64,000 nt of DNA from NCBI RefSeq assembly GCF_042610425.1, contig NZ_JBGJZM010000003.1:124001-188000 (forward strand), read 5' to 3'. The position numbers and the translations under genes are program-made. The notes under the pieces are model-generated. The model made no database searches, was not told the origin of the DNA, and was given only the letters and a program-made list of their open reading frames with translations. This document shows positions 35,057-43,796 of this stretch, in pieces (position 1 is the stretch's first letter; the number at the start of each line of letters is the position of its first letter). This DNA is from Ectobacillus sp042610425. GTDB lineage: Bacteria > Bacillota > Bacilli > Bacillales > Bacillaceae_G.

Positions 35057-35824
35057 ATGTGGCGAATCATGGTTGTTGAAGATGAGAAGTTAATATTAGA
35101 ATTGCATACAAGATTATTGGAGAAACACGGTCCATTTCAAGTGATGGGTTCTTTTTCATTTCCTTTAGATGCACTAAAAGAGATTCCAGAGCATGAATTG
35201 GATGCACTTTTGCTAGATATTGAAATGCCAACTATGACAGGAATCGAGTTAGCGAAACAGTTGGTGGATACAGGAATCGATGTACCTGTTATCTTTTCAA
35301 CAGCGTACTCCCAATATGCAGTAGATGCTTTTCGCGTTCAAGCACTGGATTATATTCTAAAGCCAATGACTCCAAGCACAGTGAAGCAGCTTGATGAGCG
35401 GTTAACGAAATATTATGGTATGCAGCAACGGAAAACAAAAGCAGAAAAACTGTATATTCAACTGTACGGAGATACGTTTGTCAAAATTGGGAATCGGGAT
35501 GTGAAGTGGCCGACCCGTGTGACGGAAGAATTATTTTATTATTTTCTTATTCAGGAAGGAAAAATGTGCTCGAAGTGGCGGATTATTGACGCAATCTGGC
35601 CGAATCTAGATGAAAAACGTGCTCTTTCGAATTTGTATAATACGATTTATCGAATACGGCAGCTATTTGTAGAACTCGAGGTTCCAATTTTAATTAACCG
35701 TGTCAACGGCGGGTATCAAATGAATGCAAAGGAAAACATTGTAGTAGAAAACAATGAAAATAGACACGAAATGTTATTAGAATCAAAGGGATATTTATGG
35801 GCGTATAGCTTTGACAAAAAGTAA
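35057..35824 (+). CDS. Response regulator with SARP/BTAD-like winged-helix output
   Basis: A 255-residue regulator: receiver domain with LLLDIEMPTMTG (phospho-Asp about residue 54), VIFSTAYS and ILKPMT (Lys). The C-terminal part (about 140-235) is an OmpR-like DNA-binding domain, with WRIIDAIWPN and NLYNTIYRIRQLF as recognition helices, as in SAPR-type regulators, not LytTR. It is paired with the kinase upstream. An 11-bp tandem repeat (35847-35868) just downstream may be a binding site. Confidence 0.88.
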   Translation: MWRIMVVEDEKLILELHTRLLEKHGPFQVMGSFSFPLDALKEIPEHELDALLLDIEMPTMTGIELAKQLVDTGIDVPVIFSTAYSQYAVDAFRVQALDYILKPMTPSTVKQLDERLTKYYGMQQRKTKAEKLYIQLYGDTFVKIGNRDVKWPTRVTEELFYYFLIQEGKMCSKWRIIDAIWPNLDEKRALSNLYNTIYRIRQLFVELEVPILINRVNGGYQMNAKENIVVENNENRHEMLLESKGYLWAYSFDKK

Positions 35825-35846
35825 TTTTATATCGTCCTATACCGTT

Positions 35847-35868
35847 ATTTTGAGAGAATTTTGAGAGA
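35847..35868 (+). promoter_or_regulatory. 11-bp perfect tandem repeat
   Basis: ATTTTGAGAGA occurs twice without a gap, one helical turn apart, 33 bases upstream of the SinI-like start. It is a plausible site for the adjacent response regulator. Confidence 0.45.
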
Positions 35869-35901
35869 AAGGAGATGGTAATTTTATAAGTAAAAAAGGG
35901 G

Positions 35902-36084
35902 ATGATGGTGGAGTCTATGGATAACTCAAGTGAAAATTTCAAAGAAATTAAAATTCTGGAAAATAAAAAGAATATGAACGAATTAGATACAGACTGGTTG
36001 TATCTTATTTTTACAGCGAAGAGTATCGGGATAGAGAAAAGTGAAGTTAGAGAGTTCATTGAGAAGAATACATATGCTAGATAA
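35902..36084 (+). CDS. sinI: SinI-like antirepressor domain protein
   Basis: A 60-residue protein. The C-terminal part ELDTDWLYLIFTAKSIGI then EKSEVREFIEKN follows the SinI dimerisation motif (in B. subtilis ELDQEWVELMVEAKEANIS...EIRKYL). SinI binds the biofilm repressor SinR and disables it. The N-terminal ~25 residues are charged and not conserved. The start is ATG 35902 or 35917. No sinR-type gene lies next to it, unlike in B. subtilis; instead a two-component system is upstream and a c-di-GMP phosphodiesterase downstream. Confidence 0.75.
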   Translation: MMVESMDNSSENFKEIKILENKKNMNELDTDWLYLIFTAKSIGIEKSEVREFIEKNTYAR

Positions 36085-36493
36085 TGATTGATGTTAGATG
36101 AAATCAAAGCTAACAAACATAACTCATTTTATATAGGACCAATACGTAGTGGTTAAAGAAATCTAGTTACAAAAATACCTGTAAAGAGAGAATAAAACAG
36201 TGCTTTTTAAAATAAAACGAAATGAAACATATGGATAAAGGATGAGAAATACGGGAGAAATCCCAATTTTTTCATCCTTTATTTTTTTGTATAACTATTT
36301 GTCTAAATTAGGGCTTGGATTCAAGGAGTCTTCTCGTTCTTTTATGAATAATTATAGAAAAATTATGAATAAATGATAAAATAGTCCTCTTTTTCGATAG
36401 GAAGGGTTATTATTAAAGGGGATAAGATTGTTTTGAATTTTAATAGTGAAATATGTTTAGGAGGTCCTATGTGTACTTGGAGGGGGAACATTC
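36085..36493. other. Intergenic region, about 400 bases
   Basis: It holds a terminator at 36235-36288 and an AT-rich promoter zone before the GGDEF-EAL gene. No c-di-GMP riboswitch consensus was recognised. Confidence 0.5.
36235..36288 (+). terminator. Terminator downstream of the SinI-like gene
   Basis: Stem ATAAAGGATGA / TCATCCTTTAT enclosing a small inner hairpin (GGGAGAAATCCC), with a T7 tail. Confidence 0.75.
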
Positions 36494-38686
36494 ATGGAGC
36501 AATATACAAAAAATCTTATATTTATTAAAAAATATAGTTGGAATTTAGCGATTCCTCTTTTGTTACTTATATTCGTTATTTTATTTAACCACCGTTTATA
36601 TGGAATATTTGGAGCAAATAATTATGTGACGATGCATTTAATAATGGAAATCATAATTATTGTTACATGTTTTACGATCGCTATTCAAGCATGGCTCATT
36701 TTTCCATTTATTTTATCCAATGATCGGTTATATATCGGTTCCCTTTTTCTTGCATTAGGTCTTCTAGAAATCCTACATACTATTTCTTATAAAGGCATGC
36801 CCTTTTTTTTGGAGCAAAGCTCCTCGTATTCAGCTACATGGTTCTATATGATTGCTCGTTTGACACAGGTTGTTGGATTATTAATCATTTTCATGTTAAA
36901 GCCCAAAAAAGTCCATGCTTATCAGCGTTGGATTGCATATAGTCTAGCTTGTTTGTATGTCCTTGTTTGGTTGTTGATTATCTATGATCCATATCATCTG
37001 TTACCTGCTCTGGTCGTTGAAGGTGTGGGGACGACTGCATTAAAGAATGGAATGCAGTATGCGGCTATCACGATGCAATTTGTACTCATTTTTTATTTAT
37101 TTAAAACGGTTGATATTAATCAAACCAGTAACATCATGATTATTCTGGCATCAGTATATTTAATACTTGGAGATTCAATGTTTACAATTTATAAAAGTGT
37201 GTATGATATTAGCAATTTCATTGGACACTTATTTCAATTAGTAGGGTTTTACTTTTTGATACGGGCTTTTTATTATTCATCTGTTGAAAAACCCTTTCAG
37301 GATTTAATCAGGGCTCAACATAAATTGGAAAGGTCAAAGAAAAAGCTGCATCATATGGCTTATCATGATGAATTAACAAAATTGCCAAATTATCGGTTTT
37401 TTACTGAAAAATTGAAGGATGAATTGAAAGTAGAGGGGACGAAAAAGGCAATTCTGATTATTAAGATTGATCGGCTCAAATCAGTACAAGATTCGCTCGG
37501 ACATTCATTTGAATCCTTGATGTTACAAAAAATTGCGGATCGGTTGCGTGCATCTCTTCCTTCAGAACTATTTATAAGTAAGTTGAGAACAGGAGAATTT
37601 ACGATTATTTTCGATTCGGTAGAAAATAAAGAGGACGTTATGAAGGTGTGTGACCGTATTCAAGAAGTAATGAAAGAACCTGTCCAGCTAAAGCACATAT
37701 TGTTTAAAGTTACAATACATATTGGAATTTCTCTATATCCATGTAATGGAAATAACGAATTAGAACTATTAAAGCATGCTCAAATTGCTATGCGTGAAGC
37801 TCAAAAAGTATCACAACCATATTTGTTTTATCGTTCTGAAATGGAGCAGCAGTTTGAAGAAAAACTAGATCTTGAACGTGATTTGTATAATGCCCTTGAT
37901 CAAGGGGAGTTCTATCTTGTATATCAGCCACAGGTTGATGTTAATACAGGTCGTATAGATTCTGTTGAGGCTTTACTTCGATGGAAGCATCCAGAAAAAG
38001 GGTGGATTTCTCCAGCTACATTCATCCCAATTGCAGAAGAAACAGGTCTTATTGTACCGATTGGGGAATGGGTATTGGAAACGGCTTGTAAACAAGCTAA
38101 ACAGTGGCATGAAGAGGGGATCTCAAATATTCGAGTTGCTGTTAATTTATCAATCAGACAATTTTTTCAACAAAATTTAGTGAAGATGGTAGAGGATGTT
38201 CTGGCACACACAAATCTTTCCCCGTGCTATCTCGAATTGGAAATCACGGAAAGTATGACGATGGATACGAGCCATGCAATTGAACTGTTGCATGAGTTGA
38301 AGAGATTAGGAGTTAACATTGCGGTTGATGACTTTGGAACCGGCTATTCATCTATGTCTTATTTAAAGGATTTTCCGATTGACTGTTTGAAAATAGATCG
38401 TTCATTCGTTTGTAATGTTCAATCAAATAGCCATGATGCCGCTCTTATTTCTATGATTATTTCGATGGCAAAGCATCTTAGGTTGAAGGTTATTGCGGAA
38501 GGTGTAGAGGAAGTGGAACAGTTTTCCTTTTTAGCAAAACGGGATTGTGATACGATTCAAGGGTATTTGTTCAGTAAACCTCTTCCTCCTAAAGAAATAT
38601 CAGCGAATTTCGGCAAAATACAAAATAATGTATATTCTATAACTGGAATTGGAGAATTAAGTTCAAATCACGGTATGAATGTGTAG
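36494..38686 (+). CDS. MASE3 - degenerate GGDEF - EAL c-di-GMP phosphodiesterase
   Basis: A 730-residue protein. Residues about 15-260 form a MASE3-type membrane sensor with seven or eight helices. The GGDEF domain (about 285-450) has LRTGEF where the catalytic signature should be, so cyclase activity is probably lost. The EAL domain (about 460-710) is complete: VEALLRWKHP, NLSIRQFF, LELEITES, VDDFGTGYSSMSYLK, VIAEGVE, QGYLFSKPL. It should degrade c-di-GMP, perhaps with GTP binding to the GGDEF part as an activator. RBS GGAGGGGG 7 bases from the ATG. Confidence 0.9.
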   Translation: MEQYTKNLIFIKKYSWNLAIPLLLLIFVILFNHRLYGIFGANNYVTMHLIMEIIIIVTCFTIAIQAWLIFPFILSNDRLYIGSLFLALGLLEILHTISYKGMPFFLEQSSSYSATWFYMIARLTQVVGLLIIFMLKPKKVHAYQRWIAYSLACLYVLVWLLIIYDPYHLLPALVVEGVGTTALKNGMQYAAITMQFVLIFYLFKTVDINQTSNIMIILASVYLILGDSMFTIYKSVYDISNFIGHLFQLVGFYFLIRAFYYSSVEKPFQDLIRAQHKLERSKKKLHHMAYHDELTKLPNYRFFTEKLKDELKVEGTKKAILIIKIDRLKSVQDSLGHSFESLMLQKIADRLRASLPSELFISKLRTGEFTIIFDSVENKEDVMKVCDRIQEVMKEPVQLKHILFKVTIHIGISLYPCNGNNELELLKHAQIAMREAQKVSQPYLFYRSEMEQQFEEKLDLERDLYNALDQGEFYLVYQPQVDVNTGRIDSVEALLRWKHPEKGWISPATFIPIAEETGLIVPIGEWVLETACKQAKQWHEEGISNIRVAVNLSIRQFFQQNLVKMVEDVLAHTNLSPCYLELEITESMTMDTSHAIELLHELKRLGVNIAVDDFGTGYSSMSYLKDFPIDCLKIDRSFVCNVQSNSHDAALISMIISMAKHLRLKVIAEGVEEVEQFSFLAKRDCDTIQGYLFSKPLPPKEISANFGKIQNNVYSITGIGELSSNHGMNV

Positions 38687-38762
38687 AGGAATGGCACGTT
38701 GCTTAACTGGATAACTATTTTAAAATCGTTGACTTACATTAATATATACAGAAGGAGACCGA

Positions 38763-39500
38763 ATGAATAATTACAAATTAATCATACAATATGATGGGAA
38801 TCGTTATAAAGGCTGGCAACGGCTCGGCAGTGGCGAGAGTACCATTCAAGGGAAAATAGAGAATGTGTTATCTGAGTTAGTTGGTAGAGAGATTGAAATC
38901 ATCGGCTGCAGTAGAACGGATGCAGGGGTACATGCACTTGCCCAAATTGCCAATTTTAAAGTAGAAGAAAATTTGACTGAAGCTGAAATCAAAAGTTACT
39001 TCCATCAATATCTGCCTCGCGATATTAGTGTTACAGAGGTTACATTAGTTCCGGAACGGTTTCATGCCCGGTATAACGCAAAGGCGAAGACCTATTTGTA
39101 TAAGATTTGGAACGAAGATCATACAAATCCCTTTATGAGAAAATACAGCATGCATGTTGAGCAACAGCTAGATACCGAGCAAATGAAGAAGGCGTGTCAA
39201 TATTTTCTTGGGGAGCATGACTTTACGGCCTTCTCCAATGCGAAGTCGAAGAAAAAATCGATGGTACGTCACATCAATTCCATTGAATTAGAAAGAAATG
39301 GCGGCTTTATCGATATTCGGGTGAGCGGAGATGGATTTCTGTATAATATGGTTAGAAAAATAGTCGGAACACTAATTCAAGTAGGACTTGGGGAAGTAAG
39401 TCCTGCAAATATACCAAGCATGCTGGAAGCAAAGGACCGAAGTTTAGTAAGTCTTCTAGCTGAGCCGGGTGGTCTCTATTTGGAACACATTGAGTATTAA
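38763..39500 (+). CDS. truA: tRNA pseudouridine(38-40) synthase TruA
   Basis: A 245-residue TruA protein with the catalytic Asp in GCSRTDAGVHALAQIANF (about residue 53) and RYNAKAKTYLYKIWN, plus GDGFLYNMVRKIVGTLIQVG near the C terminus. It makes pseudouridine at positions 38-40 of tRNA. It lies outside the usual ribosomal-protein operon, so it may be a second copy. RBS AGAAGGAGACC. Confidence 0.92.
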   Translation: MNNYKLIIQYDGNRYKGWQRLGSGESTIQGKIENVLSELVGREIEIIGCSRTDAGVHALAQIANFKVEENLTEAEIKSYFHQYLPRDISVTEVTLVPERFHARYNAKAKTYLYKIWNEDHTNPFMRKYSMHVEQQLDTEQMKKACQYFLGEHDFTAFSNAKSKKKSMVRHINSIELERNGGFIDIRVSGDGFLYNMVRKIVGTLIQVGLGEVSPANIPSMLEAKDRSLVSLLAEPGGLYLEHIEY

Positions 39501-39542
39501 AAAAGGGAAACTCTTGCGCTTGGAAAAGCAGGAGTCTTCTTT

Positions 39543-39731
39543 TTTTATACAAAAATAAGAAATGATCTAAAAGCCGCTACTTTTAGGTTAGCGAAATCGC
39601 TTCAAGTAGCACAAAGAAGAGGATTTATTGATAGTGACATCGAAATTCATTATGATTTGTTCACAAAATATAAAAAGAATTTCATACTAGTAGGAGAATG
39701 TAAATATGGCACATCATCACACGGAAAGTAA
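39543..39731 (+). pseudogene. Coding remnant without start codon, unknown
   Basis: An open frame of 62 codons from the truA terminator into the czcD gene contains NDLKAATFRLAKSLQVAQRR and FIDSDIEIHYDLFTKYKKNF, protein-like in composition, but has no ATG, GTG or TTG upstream of the last third and no RBS. It may be the end of a gene lost by deletion. No family is recognised. Confidence 0.3.
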
Positions 39732-40635
39732 AGGACATCAGCATGGTCATGATCATCATCATGCAGGAAATTATGGCTTTGCATTTGGGGTTGGTATTGT
39801 CTTAAATACGCTTTTCATTATTGTGGAGGCTACGTACGGAATCCTAGGAGATTCTTTGGCATTGCTAGCTGATGCAGGACATAATTTAAGCGATGTTTTG
39901 GGGTTAATTGTGGCTTGGATCGCGGTTTGGCTCGGGAAGAAGGTACCTACTCCTAAGCGAACCTATGGATATAAGAGAAGTACGATTTTAGCGGCATTGT
40001 TTAATGCAGTTTTCTTGCTTATTGCCGTCGGTGCGATTGCATGGGAAGCAATTCAGCGCTTTTCCACTCCTGCCCCTGTTGCGGGTACAACGGTGATTAT
40101 TGTAGCAGTCATTGGTATTATCATTAATACAATTACGGCTCTCCTGTTTATGTCAGGTGGAAAACAGGACTTAAACATACGAGGAGCCTTCTTACATATG
40201 GCTGGAGATGCATTGGTTTCTGTAGGGGTTGTCATTGCAGGATTTGTTATTCTTTGGACAGGGTGGCAATGGTTAGATCCACTTGTTAGCTTACTCATTG
40301 CGATTGTGATTTTAATTGGAACGTGGAGTCTGCTTAAGGAATCGCTTGATCTTTCTCTAGATGCTGTACCAGCTGGAATCGATGTGAAAGGCATTAAGAC
40401 GTATTTGCAGAAGATACCTACGGTTACGGAGGTACACGATTTACATGTATGGGGAATGAGTACATCAGATGCTGCATTAACCGTCCATTTAATTCGTTCT
40501 GATTTAGAGGATAATGATCGTTTGCTGCAGCAAGTATGTAAGGAGCTACATGACCAATTTGGAATTGAGCATGCGACCATTCAAATTGAAACAGGAACCT
40601 ATTCGTGTTCCTTAGCTCCTGAGGATTCTGTTTGA
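39706..40635 (+). CDS. czcD: Cation diffusion facilitator, CzcD-like
   Basis: A 309-residue transporter with a His-rich N terminus (MAHHHTESKGHQHGHDHHH), six membrane helices with LLADAGHNLSDVLGL (metal site in helix 2) and HMAGDALVSVGVV (HxxxD, helix 5), and a C-terminal cytoplasmic domain with VHDLHVWGMS. The pattern is the Zn-CDF subgroup: export of Zn2+, and often Co2+/Cd2+, in exchange for H+ or K+. RBS AGGAG. Confidence 0.93.
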   Translation: MAHHHTESKGHQHGHDHHHAGNYGFAFGVGIVLNTLFIIVEATYGILGDSLALLADAGHNLSDVLGLIVAWIAVWLGKKVPTPKRTYGYKRSTILAALFNAVFLLIAVGAIAWEAIQRFSTPAPVAGTTVIIVAVIGIIINTITALLFMSGGKQDLNIRGAFLHMAGDALVSVGVVIAGFVILWTGWQWLDPLVSLLIAIVILIGTWSLLKESLDLSLDAVPAGIDVKGIKTYLQKIPTVTEVHDLHVWGMSTSDAALTVHLIRSDLEDNDRLLQQVCKELHDQFGIEHATIQIETGTYSCSLAPEDSV

Positions 40636-40748
40636 TTGGAATAATGAATGTGTACTGGTCCCCTTAACCTCATTGGTTTGGGGGATTTTCTTGCTATTAT
40701 ATGTACAATTTATATTATAATAAAAGGAAAAAAAGAAGGTCGTTAGAA

Positions 40749-41807
40749 ATGATACGTTTTACGAATGATTATAGTGAGGGTGCCCATCCAAAGGTTTTGG
40801 AAAAACTCATAGAGACAAATTTAGAGCAAACAATCGGATACGGAGAAGATCCTTATTGTGAAAAGGCTATTCAGCTTATTAAGGAAAAATGTATGCGTGA
40901 GGATGTAGATGTGCATTTTTTAGTTGGGGGAACGCAGACCAATTTAACATTTATATCAGCCGCTCTTCGTCCACATCAAGGGGCACTGAGTGCAGATACT
41001 GGGCATATTAACGGACATGAAAGTGGTGCGATTGAAGCAACCGGACATAAAGTATTAGCAATGCCCAACACAGATGGAAAAATAACCGCAGAGCAAGTTC
41101 AGCTAGCATATGAGGAACATATGGAGGACAGGGCCCACGAGCATCTCGTACAGCCAAAGCTAGTCTATGTATCCAATCCAACAGAGCTTGGGACAATCTA
41201 TAGCAAGGCAGAGCTGACTGCCATTCATGACGTATGTAAGAAAAATGATCTCATTCTTTACTTAGACGGCGCTCGCTTAGGCTATGCTCTCGCAGCGGAA
41301 GATAATGATCTCGATCTACCGACCATCGCAGAACTTTGTGATGCCTTCTATATTGGTGGAACAAAGATAGGCGCATTGTTTGGAGAGGCACTTGTTATCC
41401 GGAATAAGGAAGTAAAGAAAGATTTTCGGTATATGCTAAAGCAAAAGGGCGGTATGCTTGCGAAAGGGAGATTGCTCGGCTTGCAATTTCTGGCGATGTT
41501 TGAGGATGACTTATATTTTTCTATGTCCAAGCATGCAAATGACATGGCTGCATTAATTAAAGAAGCGTGTGTAAACAAAGGCTATACGTTTCTGACAGAA
41601 TCAACTACGAATCAGCAATTTCCGATTATCCCAAATAAAGAATTAGAAAGATTAAGTGCTCATTTTGCTTATACACTTTGGCAAAAAGTCGATTCTCATA
41701 CTAGCGCAGTTCGTTTCTGTACAAGCTGGGCAACAGAGGCACGTGCAGTGCAGGAGCTGGTGAGGGAAATCGAGAAGGGGCAAGCGGTAACCAAAGAGGT
41801 GGATTGA
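40749..41807 (+). CDS. Low-specificity threonine aldolase / beta-eliminating lyase family
   Basis: A 352-residue PLP enzyme. The start is ATG 40749 after GAAGGT. FLVGGTQTNLTFI, YLDGARLGYAL (PLP ring Asp) and IGGTKIGALFGEAL (Schiff-base Lys) are the fold type I aldolase landmarks. It should cleave threonine or allo-threonine to glycine and acetaldehyde. Its last ~30 bases are the first unit of a 52-bp tandem array that continues downstream. Confidence 0.88.
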   Translation: MIRFTNDYSEGAHPKVLEKLIETNLEQTIGYGEDPYCEKAIQLIKEKCMREDVDVHFLVGGTQTNLTFISAALRPHQGALSADTGHINGHESGAIEATGHKVLAMPNTDGKITAEQVQLAYEEHMEDRAHEHLVQPKLVYVSNPTELGTIYSKAELTAIHDVCKKNDLILYLDGARLGYALAAEDNDLDLPTIAELCDAFYIGGTKIGALFGEALVIRNKEVKKDFRYMLKQKGGMLAKGRLLGLQFLAMFEDDLYFSMSKHANDMAALIKEACVNKGYTFLTESTTNQQFPIIPNKELERLSAHFAYTLWQKVDSHTSAVRFCTSWATEARAVQELVREIEKGQAVTKEVD

Positions 41808-42194
41808 AGCCTGTAAAGACAAAAAAGCAGGGAAAGCGGTAAGCAAAGAGGTAGATTGAAGCCTGTAAAGACAAAAAAGCAGGGAAAGCGGTAAGCAAAG
41901 AGGTAGATTAAAGCCCGCACAGAAAAAAAAGCAAGGAAAGCGGTAACCACAGAGGTAGATTGAAGCCTGTAAAGACAAAAAAGCAGGGAAAGCGGTAAGC
42001 AAAGAGGTAGATTGAAGCCTGTAAAGACAAAAAAGCAGGGAAAGCGGTAAGCAAAGAGGTAGATTGAAGCCCGCGAAGGAAAAAAAGCAGGGAAAGCGGT
42101 AAACAAAGAGGTAGATTGAAGCCCGCGAAGGAAAAAAAGCAGGGAAAGCGGTAAGCAAAGAGGCAGATTGAAGCCCGTAAAGGAAAAAAGGCGC
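41779..42194. repeat. Eight-copy 52-bp tandem repeat from the aldolase 3' end
   Basis: AGCGGTAA occurs at 41783, 41835, 41887, 41939, 41991, 42043, 42095 and 42147, exactly 52 bp apart. Unit 1 includes the last 9 codons and stop of the aldolase gene (AGCGGTAACCAAAGAGGTGG, then ATTGA); units 2-8 repeat this sequence with a few substitutions. 52 is not a multiple of 3 and the minus strand of the unit has no stops, which produces long but spurious antisense ORFs in all frames. Confidence 0.95.
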
Positions 42195-42585
42195 CGAGAA
42201 GGCGTGTAATATGAGTAGGGCAACTTTTTACCGACATCTACAAAATGCAATAGCAAACTTTGCAGAAATGCTAAATAATAGGTGGATGTAGAGCGAATGG
42301 GCGGTACTGAAATAATATTTCAAAATATTGTAAAATATATACATTTGAGAAGAAATAATGTAATTTTTTCATTAAAAGCTTAAATTCTCTTTTCAATACC
42401 AGTAAGTTTTGGTATAGTGAAAACGTTATGGATCCTCTTCATGTAGAAGGTTTTTTCTGCATTAGGGAGTCCTTTTATTTTGTTTAGGAAGGCATGAATT
42501 ATCTGTCTTTTTAGTTTTCCTTGATGTTTTGAAAGTTTTTCTGTAAAATGATGCTTATTTAATCTGATAGATGGAGGTTAGTGAA
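42195..42585. other. Intergenic region before the polyamine genes
   Basis: A 26-codon frame (MSRATFYRHLQNAIANF...) at 42211-42291 has no RBS and is not recognised. A small hairpin ATACCA / TTGGTAT lies at about 42399-42418. The AT-rich promoter zone of the polyamine operon fills the rest. Confidence 0.4.
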
Positions 42586-43785
42586 TTGGGAAAAGCCTTA
42601 ATTATTGGCGCTGGCGGTGTTGCTAGTGTTGTGGTTCATAAATGTTGTCAGAATTCTGAAGTTTTCGAAGAAATATGTATTGCAAGCAGAACAGTTTCAA
42701 AATGTGATGCTTTAAAAGATAAATTATCCGGTGGTCGCACAAAGATTCAAACAGCTCAGGTCGATGCTGATAAAACAGAAGAAGTAATTGAATTAATCAA
42801 GAGCTTCGGACCAGATGTTGTTATTAATGTTGCACTTCCTTATCAAGATTTAACGATTATGGATGCATGCCTTGCAACGGGTGTTCATTATGTGGATACA
42901 GCTAACTATGAGCCGCTTGATACGGCGAAATTTGAATATAAATGGCAATGGGCTTATAAAGAAAAATTTGAAAAAGCTGGGTTAACTGCTGTGCTCGGTA
43001 GCGGATTTGATCCGGGTGTGACAGGTGTATTCAGTGCATATGCTCTAAAACATTATTTTGATGAAATTCATTCCATTGATATTGTGGATGCGAATGCTGG
43101 AGATCATGGATATCCATTTGCAACAAACTTCAACCCAGAAATTAATATTCGTGAAATTACTGCAAACGGTAGCTACTACGAAGATGGTAAATTTATCGAA
43201 ACGGAACCTCTATCAATTAAAAAAGTGTACGACCTTCCGGAAATCGGTCCGAAAGATATCTACCTTTTGCACCATGAAGAGTTAGAATCGTTAGCTCTTA
43301 ACATAACAGGAATTAAGCGTATCCGATTCTGGATGACGTTCTCAGAAAAATACCTTACTCATTTACGTGTTCTTGAAAATGTTGGGATGACTTCAATTGA
43401 ACCAATCATGTACGAAGGTAAGGAAATTGTTCCTCTTCAATTCTTAAAGGCTGTTCTTCCTGATCCGGCATCTCTTGGACCAAGAACAAAAGGAAAAACG
43501 AATATCGGCTGTATTTTCCAAGGAACGAAAGATGGAAAACCGAAAACTTACTATGTTTATAACGTTAGTGATCACCAAGAATGCTATAAAGAGGTCGGTT
43601 CACAAGCTATTTCCTATACAACAGGAGTACCTGCTATGATCGGTGCGATGTTAGTCATCAAGGGAATTTGGAAAAAACCAGGCGTATACAATGTAGAAGA
43701 ATTTGATCCAGATCCATTTATGGAAGCATTGAATAAATTTGGACTACCTTGGCAAGAAGACTTTGCGCCAACATTAGTAGACTAG
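42586..43785 (+). CDS. Carboxy(nor)spermidine dehydrogenase (saccharopine dehydrogenase family)
   Basis: The start is TTG 42586, 8 bases after GGAGG (an in-frame ATG at 42571 would contain the RBS). A 399-residue protein starting MGKALIIGAGGVASVVVHK, the dinucleotide fold of carboxynorspermidine synthase; GSGFDPGVTGVFSAYALKH and DANAGDHGYPFATNF are typical. It condenses aspartate semialdehyde with a diamine (putrescine or diaminopropane) and reduces the product. The decarboxylase follows 11 bases downstream, giving an alternative, SAM-independent route to spermidine or norspermidine. Confidence 0.9.
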   Translation: MGKALIIGAGGVASVVVHKCCQNSEVFEEICIASRTVSKCDALKDKLSGGRTKIQTAQVDADKTEEVIELIKSFGPDVVINVALPYQDLTIMDACLATGVHYVDTANYEPLDTAKFEYKWQWAYKEKFEKAGLTAVLGSGFDPGVTGVFSAYALKHYFDEIHSIDIVDANAGDHGYPFATNFNPEINIREITANGSYYEDGKFIETEPLSIKKVYDLPEIGPKDIYLLHHEELESLALNITGIKRIRFWMTFSEKYLTHLRVLENVGMTSIEPIMYEGKEIVPLQFLKAVLPDPASLGPRTKGKTNIGCIFQGTKDGKPKTYYVYNVSDHQECYKEVGSQAISYTTGVPAMIGAMLVIKGIWKKPGVYNVEEFDPDPFMEALNKFGLPWQEDFAPTLVD

Positions 43786-43796
43786 AGGTATAACGG

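Noticed and set aside
36300..36493. Possible c-di-GMP riboswitch before the GGDEF-EAL gene
   Set aside because: The conserved core sequences of c-di-GMP-I and -II riboswitches are not present.
39661..39689. TTCACA-17-CATACT as a promoter of czcD
   Set aside because: The predicted transcription start would fall within the czcD ribosome binding site, so it is unlikely to function as such.
41652..42256. Long antisense ORFs of up to 186 codons over the aldolase 3' end with repeated YRFPCFF/FTGFNLPLC-like peptides
   Set aside because: They arise because the 52-bp repeat has no minus-strand stops in any frame; they have no start context and show frame rotation, not protein conservation.
42211..42291. 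26-codon frame starting MSRATFYRHLQ after the 52-bp array
   Set aside because: No RBS, no family recognised and no following domain; it cannot be supported as a gene.
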